Part shown: positions 59,979-64,000 of the stretch, piece by piece | How positions within the stretch are numbered: position 1 is the first letter of the stretch | Layout: every line of letters begins with the position of its first letter | Origin: Phyllobacterium sp. OV277 | GTDB taxonomy: Bacteria > Pseudomonadota > Alphaproteobacteria > Rhizobiales > Rhizobiaceae | DNA: 64,000 nucleotides | Direction: 5' to 3' | NCBI RefSeq assembly: GCF_900104355.1 | Contig: NZ_FNIY01000003.1 | Coordinates: 186,001 to 250,000 of the forward strand | Notes under the pieces: generated by a model | What the model was told of the DNA's origin: nothing | The model's database searches: none | The model's input: the letters and a program-made list of their open reading frames with translations, nothing else | Program-made: the position numbers and the translations under genes

Positions 59979-60890
59979 CTAAGCCACTTTATAGGCCAAA
60001 AACGCTACAGACATCAGAATGGTAATCAATGTGCTGACCGTGACGGAAAACGCAGCCTGCGACTGAAGTTCAGCTCTTCCCTGAAACAGAATGACAACAT
60101 TAATGGCCACCGGCATCACAGACATGAACAGGATTGCCGGATAATCTGCCTCCGAAAACGACCCCAGTACGGCAGCATCAAGAAACAGCAGAAAGCCGGC
60201 AAGTAGCGGAAACAAGGCATGTTTGAACAAGAGGGCATGAAGGATCAACTTTGAACGGAAAATATCACCCTGCAGTTTCAGGCATGATCCCACATACAGA
60301 ACCGACAGCACGAAAATTGCCTGACTTGCGAACCAAAGAATACTGGACAAGACAGGCGATGGAACAAAACCGAATTGGCTCAGTGCAAACCCGGCCAGAA
60401 ACGCCGGAATATAGGGTGGAAAAATGATCTTCCGCAAAAAGGCCAGCAACCAGCCCTGATGCCCGCCACTGCCTTCGGTGAAGAAGATGGCACTGACCAG
60501 CGAGAAAAATGTGATGCTTCCCGATGCCCACAAACTTGCAATCTCGGTTCCCCTGCTACCGAATAAAATAGATGCGAGGGGAATCCCAAGAAATGCATTG
60601 TTCGACCACGAGGACATGGTTCCCAAAGCTATGCCGTCGGGATCGCCTCTCCTTAAAACAGCAATGGACCCAAAAACCAGAAGAGATGACAGGAGCGATA
60701 GCAGGGATACCGAGAGCAGACCGTGATCATGGATGCGCAATGCGGATATGAAGAAAACCATCGGCAATGCATATCTTACGAGAAATACCCCACTTTGCTT
60801 TTGCAGACCGGGGTTCAGATATCGTCTGAGATAAGCGCCAAGGGCGAGGATGAGATAGAAGGCCAGCAAGTTCAAAACAATTTCCAGCAT
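59979..60890 (-). CDS. AEC-family transporter (auxin efflux carrier type)
   Basis: A 303-residue membrane transporter with about ten helices. It starts MLEIVLNLLAFYLILALGAYLRRYLNPGLQKQSGVFLVRYALPMVFFISAL, and the second half begins FPPYIPAFLAGFALSQFGFVPS. AEC carriers export organic acids or related anions. ATG 60890 is preferred to a GTG one codon earlier. It stands alone, about 250 nt from the Irr-like gene. Confidence 0.9.
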   Translation of the reverse strand: MLEIVLNLLAFYLILALGAYLRRYLNPGLQKQSGVFLVRYALPMVFFISALRIHDHGLLSVSLLSLLSSLLVFGSIAVLRRGDPDGIALGTMSSWSNNAFLGIPLASILFGSRGTEIASLWASGSITFFSLVSAIFFTEGSGGHQGWLLAFLRKIIFPPYIPAFLAGFALSQFGFVPSPVLSSILWFASQAIFVLSVLYVGSCLKLQGDIFRSKLILHALLFKHALFPLLAGFLLFLDAAVLGSFSEADYPAILFMSVMPVAINVVILFQGRAELQSQAAFSVTVSTLITILMSVAFLAYKVA

Positions 60891-61051
60891 CACTCACCCT
60901 GACGATCGTGCAATTTCGCGCCTTTTTATGCAGTTCCCTTTTAAGCACGATAACCCAAAATGGATTTCAATCTAATTACCAATTGGTCTAACGCAGGCTT
61001 ATTGCCCTCACGCTCATCCCTCGCTTTCCCAAGTAGCTGTCTATAAATGCA

Positions 61052-61070
61052 ATTGCAAATCATTTGCAAT
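61052..61070. promoter_or_regulatory. Fur-family operator (perfect palindrome)
   Basis: ATTGCAAAT–C–ATTTGCAAT is a perfect 9-1-9 inverted repeat, shaped like Fur/Mur/Zur boxes of alphaproteobacteria. It overlaps the region just before the predicted promoter of the Irr-like gene (-35 starts at 61076). Confidence 0.75.
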
Positions 61071-61075
61071 AACGC

Positions 61076-61103
61076 TTGACGGCGCGCTCGTTCTTCGTAT
61101 TCT
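61076..61103 (+). promoter_or_regulatory. Predicted promoter of the Irr-like gene
   Basis: TTGACG (61076-61081) and TATTCT (61098-61103) are 16 nt apart, about 35 nt before ATG 61138. The palindrome 6 nt upstream makes regulation by a Fur-family protein likely. Confidence 0.6.
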
Positions 61104-61137
61104 GTGCTTGCCTTGAGAAAAAAGACCGGATGACCAG

Positions 61138-61707
61138 ATGCTCTTCATTCCAGATAAGGTTCGACGCCGCCTGCTGACTGAACGTGACCGGCAATCCGGT
61201 TTCTCCGCAGTTGTCAGGGACCGCATCAAGGCGGCGGGTCTGCGGCCGACAAAGCAGCGCATTGCGCTGGGCGAGATTCTGTTTCGGGCCCATCAGGGCC
61301 ACACAACGGCGGAACAGCTTCACCGGCAGACGATCAAATCCGGCGTGCGGCTTTCGCTCGCGACCGTCTACAACACGCTCAACCAGTTCGCCGATGCCGG
61401 ATTGCTCTCAAAGGTCAATCTTGATGGCGAACAGAGCTATTTCGATATCAATATCAGCGATCACCACCATTTTTATATCGAGGCGCAGGATCTGCTGATC
61501 GATATTCCGGCTGATCAATTGACGTTTGGAAAACTACCCTCCCCGCCAGAGGGTTATCGCATATCAAAAATTGACGTGCTGATCGGGTTGGAACCCGTCG
61601 GTGCCACGGGCTGTCCGGGTCCGTTTTCAAATGAATGCGCGGCTTGCAGTGGATGTTTCTCAAGACCAAATGTGCACCCGCTGAAGGAAAAAGGGCCCCG
61701 TCCATGA
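61138..61707 (+). CDS. Fur-family iron-response regulator, Irr-like
   Basis: A 189-residue Fur superfamily protein. The winged helix is RDRIKAAGLRPTKQRIALGEILFRAHQGHTTAEQLHRQTIKSGVRLSLATVYNTLNQFADAGL; the second domain contains YFDINISDHHHFYIEAQDLLIDIP, where the HHH stretch is the heme/metal site of Irr. After the normal Irr end (ISKIDVLIGLEP) it has an extra Cys-rich tail (TGCPGPFSNECAACSGCFS), absent from typical Irr as I recall. It precedes Fe-SOD (convergent), which fits iron control. Confidence 0.88.
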   Translation: MLFIPDKVRRRLLTERDRQSGFSAVVRDRIKAAGLRPTKQRIALGEILFRAHQGHTTAEQLHRQTIKSGVRLSLATVYNTLNQFADAGLLSKVNLDGEQSYFDINISDHHHFYIEAQDLLIDIPADQLTFGKLPSPPEGYRISKIDVLIGLEPVGATGCPGPFSNECAACSGCFSRPNVHPLKEKGPRP

Positions 61708-61719
61708 CGAGGCCCCTTT
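61690..61719. terminator. Terminator hairpin between irr-like and sodB
   Basis: AAAGGGCC pairs with GGCCCCTTT with one bulged C. The irr-like stop codon lies in the loop, and T-rich sequence follows on the plus strand. Confidence 0.6.
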
Positions 61720-61766
61720 ATCAATCTCAGTCCGAAAAAAGCCTGTCTGGCTTCTCCCGAAAAAGC

Positions 61767-62366
61767 TTATTTGGCTTTTTCGTAGAGTTCGAGGACGTAA
61801 TCCCAGTTGATGAGACTGTCGACGAAAGCTTCAAGGTACTTTGGACGGGCATTACGATAATCGATGTAATAGGAATGTTCCCAGACATCGATGCCGAGGA
61901 TCGGCGTTGCGCCATGAACCAGCGGGTTTTCGCCGTTTGGTGTCTTGGAGATTTCAAGCTTGCCGTCCTTGACGGAAAGCCACGCCCAGCCGGAGCCGAA
62001 CTGTGTGGTGCCAGCAGCGATGAAATCGGTGCGGAACTTGTCGTAACCGCCCAGATCCGAGTCAACGGCCTTTTCGAGAGCGCCCGGAAGCTTCTTGCCG
62101 CCGCCGTTCTTTTTCAGCCAATGCCAGAAATGCAGGTGGTTGTAATGCTGGCCGGCATTGTTGAACAGGCCGGCATTCTTGCCATAGGACTGCTTGACGA
62201 TCTCTTCGAGCGAGAGATTTTCAAGACCGGCTTCGGCAGCCAGTTTGTTGCCGTTGTCAACATAAGCCTTGTGGTGCTTGTCATGATGATATTCCAGCGT
62301 CTCGCGCGACATAAAGGGGGCGAGTGCGTCGTAATCATACGGCAGTGCGGGCAGTTCGAAAGCCAT
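61767..62366 (-). CDS. sodB: Superoxide dismutase, iron type
   Basis: A 199-residue cytoplasmic Fe/Mn-family SOD that removes superoxide. Metal ligands: His in ETLEYHHDKHHKAYV, His in NNAGQHYNHLHFWHW, Asp and His in GIDVWEHSYYIDYRNARPKYLEAFV. AAGTTQFGSGWAWL in the middle, with Gln in that position, favours the iron type. Length is normal. It converges on the Irr-like regulator. Confidence 0.95.
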   Translation of the reverse strand: MAFELPALPYDYDALAPFMSRETLEYHHDKHHKAYVDNGNKLAAEAGLENLSLEEIVKQSYGKNAGLFNNAGQHYNHLHFWHWLKKNGGGKKLPGALEKAVDSDLGGYDKFRTDFIAAGTTQFGSGWAWLSVKDGKLEISKTPNGENPLVHGATPILGIDVWEHSYYIDYRNARPKYLEAFVDSLINWDYVLELYEKAK

Positions 62367-62531
62367 GGAAGTCTCCTCTTCGATTCAATCTGTGATCGGA
62401 ATTGGCACCGGATGTTCCCCATTGCGGGGTGGTGGCCAATCCTGACAAAACCTGCGTTCGTTACATAGGTCCGTATTTCCTCGGGGGCAATGCGGAACGG
62501 ATCAATATTTCAGTTTAACCCGTTTTCAGCG

Positions 62532-63410
62532 TTAAATTTTCGGCGTGGAGTGGGCGAACTCCCAATACAGCTCCCGCGCCTTCTTGGCGATCGGACCCGG
62601 CTGAAGGTCACGACCTTCAATACGGGTAACGGGCACAACCTTGGAATGGTTCCCGGTGGAGAAAATCTCGTCAGCGGTCAGGAAATCCTGAACCGTCAAT
62701 GTCGCTTGTGTTGTGCGGAAGCCATAATCAGCCAGCACATCGATGGTGCGGGCGCGGGTAATGCCCGAGAGGAATGTGCCATTGGGCGCCGGGGTGAAAA
62801 TATGCCCGTCCTTGACCATGAAAATATTGGAGCTACCGGTCTCAGCCACATTACCAAGCATATCGAGAACCAGCGTATTGTCGAAACCGCGCGATCTGGC
62901 TTCGAGAATGGCACGGCCATTGTTCGGATAAAGACAGCCCGCCTTGGCATTGGTCGGCATCGTCTCGAAGCTCGGACGGCGGAATGGCGAGACAGTCAGA
63001 GAGAAACCTGTCGGCTCCTGCATGGGCGATTCATAGAGGCTGAGGCAAAAGCGCGTTGAATCCGGATCAGCAGGCACGCCCATATAGCCACCATGCTCGG
63101 CCCAATACATCGGGCGGATATAGACGGCGGTCTTGCCGTCGAATTTCTTCAGGCCATCGCGGGCGAGACCGGCAATTTCATCGGCTCCCATGGTCGGGTT
63201 CAGGCCAAGGGCAAGCGCCGACGCGTTGACGCGGGCGCAATGGCGGTCAAGGTCCGGTGAAACACCTTCAAACCAGCGCCCGCCGTCAAAAACCGACGAT
63301 CCAAGCCACATGGCATGGCTGCGCGGGCCGATCAGGGGAATGTTTCCCTCATGCCAGTCGCCGTCGACATAGGTCCAGGTGATTGATTGCGCTGCTGTAT
63401 TGACTGCCAT
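62532..63410 (-). CDS. ilvE: Branched-chain amino acid aminotransferase-type enzyme (class IV)
   Basis: A 292-residue PLP enzyme transferring amino groups between branched-chain amino acids and 2-oxoglutarate. ATG 63410 starts MAVNTAAQSITWTYVDGDWHEGNIPLIGPRSHAMWLGSSVFDGGRWFEG; the PLP Lys lies in MPTNAKAGCLYPNNGRAILEARSRGFDNTLVLD, and GNVAETGSSNIFMVKDG, SGITRARTIDVL complete the fold. Longer frame before it is not conserved. D-amino acid aminotransferase or aminodeoxychorismate lyase are related alternatives. Confidence 0.9.
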   Translation of the reverse strand: MAVNTAAQSITWTYVDGDWHEGNIPLIGPRSHAMWLGSSVFDGGRWFEGVSPDLDRHCARVNASALALGLNPTMGADEIAGLARDGLKKFDGKTAVYIRPMYWAEHGGYMGVPADPDSTRFCLSLYESPMQEPTGFSLTVSPFRRPSFETMPTNAKAGCLYPNNGRAILEARSRGFDNTLVLDMLGNVAETGSSNIFMVKDGHIFTPAPNGTFLSGITRARTIDVLADYGFRTTQATLTVQDFLTADEIFSTGNHSKVVPVTRIEGRDLQPGPIAKKARELYWEFAHSTPKI

Positions 63411-63693
63411 GAAAGTGATTCCGCTGCTGTGTGTCTGTTGCCCTATCGAAGGGTTATTCAACCGCAAGGTCAATGCTTCTGGCACGAATGGAAGCAATTT
63501 ACGACAAACACAACGCCTAATCGGTGCTTTTTGAGGGCTGAAACCACGCATCCCATACTTTCGTTGAATTGCGTATGGGCACATAGCGGATCACAAATTG
63601 GTGTGCAGCTTTGATACGGGTGTCAGTTCCGGCGTTAAAAGCTGTGCAAGCCGCCGCGTCAGTTATCCCTCACCCCCGCTCGCGCGGTCGGCT

Positions 63694-63719
63694 GGCAGGC
63701 CCCGTTCGCGGGGCCTGCC
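63694..63719. terminator. Stable hairpin with TTCG loop downstream of the ilvE promoter region
   Basis: GGCAGGCCCCG–TTCG–CGGGGCCTGCC is an 11-bp perfect stem followed on the plus strand by CTTCTT. No gene on the plus strand ends here, so its role is unclear. Confidence 0.5.
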
Positions 63720-63751
63720 CTTCTTATTCTCGCCAAAGCACTGGCAAACAA

Positions 63752-63782
63752 AAAGGCCGAAGACGTGACGTCTCCGGCCTTT
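63752..63782 (-). terminator. Terminator of the L,D-transpeptidase gene
   Basis: AAAGGCCG/CGGCCTTT and AGACG/CGTCT form a long stem around TGA with single mismatched bases; the minus strand continues TTTTTGTTTG. It lies just past the stop at 63804. Confidence 0.85.
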
Positions 63783-63803
63783 CATGAGTGCAGCGCCTAA
63801 AAC

Positions 63804-64000
63804 CTACATGACCAGAATTGGGGTCTTGTTTGGCACGCGATCATAGAGATCAATAATGTCCTGATTGATCAGACGCACGCAGCCCGAAGAGACTGCCTTG
63901 CCGATGGACCACCATTCCGGCGATCCATGCAGACGGTACAGCGTATCCTGACCGTTCTGGAAGATGTAGAGCGCGCGGGCGCCGAGCGGGTTGGTCAAGC
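63804..64000 (-). CDS. L,D-transpeptidase (YkuD family), C-terminal fragment
   Basis: Only the last 65 codons are inside the window; the start lies beyond 64000. The catalytic motif is clear: LHGSPEWWSIGKAVSSGCVRLINQDIIDLYDRV, with the nucleophile Cys in SSGCVR and the His of HGSPE. PLGARALYIF just before it is usual for the family. These enzymes form 3-3 peptidoglycan crosslinks or attach outer-membrane proteins to the wall in rhizobia. A terminator hairpin follows the stop. An internal Met at the edge is not the real start. Confidence 0.9.
   Translation of the reverse strand, partial: LTNPLGARALYIFQNGQDTLYRLHGSPEWWSIGKAVSSGCVRLINQDIIDLYDRVPNKTPILVM

Overview
The window is chromosomal DNA of an alphaproteobacterium of the order Hyphomicrobiales (Rhizobiales), most likely near Phyllobacteriaceae/Brucellaceae. 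The evidence is the gene content: a degP–two-component–glnE string, a ccmIEFH (cycHJKL) operon next to feuPQ, a MucR/Ros regulator, an Irr-like Fur protein, a DUF1491/peptidoglycan-binding/histidine-kinase trio, and a chromosomal ampR–ampC pair as in Ochrobactrum. No rRNA, tRNA, IS element or CRISPR array was recognised. Genus and species cannot be fixed from the sequence alone.

Layout. 0–12.1 kb: envelope and respiration genes on the minus strand: glnE (start only), a sensor kinase/response regulator pair, DegP protease, an oppositely oriented metallo-beta-lactamase-fold gene, ccmIEFH for cytochrome c maturation, a small lipoprotein, feuQ, feuP and a small periplasmic FeuN-like gene. 12.2–27.5 kb: a complete gene transfer agent (GTA) cluster in RcGTA order, read leftward from a promoter near 27.42 kb. 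It runs small and large terminase, portal, DUF6107, protease, capsid, adaptor, head closure, a 48-residue ORF, tail terminator, major tail protein, two tail chaperone frames, a short tape measure, hub proteins, NlpC/P60 peptidase and the large TIM-barrel tail protein, and ends in a holin-like gene. 27.5–42 kb: LysE exporter, PBP1A-type synthase, DUF1214/DUF1254 pair, YdcF-like protein, autotransporter, DUF2336, DUF1491, peptidoglycan-binding protein, PAS histidine kinase, DUF5330 and SufE. 42–44.3 kb: a GafY/GafZ-like pair, which are GTA activators in other alphaproteobacteria, and MucR. 45–64 kb: mostly small metabolic or resistance modules, each with its own regulator (MarR–monooxygenase, AmpR–AmpC, WYL–VOC–EVE, HxlR–MFS), then Irr-like, Fe-SOD, a class IV aminotransferase and a truncated L,D-transpeptidase.

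The most unusual region is 24.9–25.62 kb, inside the GTA cluster between portal and terminase. A unit of about 330 nt is present twice at an exact 398-nt offset. Each copy, on the strand opposite to the GTA genes, carries a branched leader fold, a strong ribosome binding site, a 29-codon ORF beginning MWYLPL, and a GAAA-capped hairpin. Where the copies differ, three separate helices show compensatory base-pair changes, and the ORF changes are mostly synonymous or conservative. This points to selection on both an RNA fold and a tiny protein. I do not recognise the family.

The GTA region also has a formal -1 slippery heptamer that would join the two tail chaperone frames, and an intrinsic terminator inside the structural operon. 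The terminator is notable because GafZ-type proteins are reported to act by antitermination, and the putative gafYZ pair lies 15 kb away.
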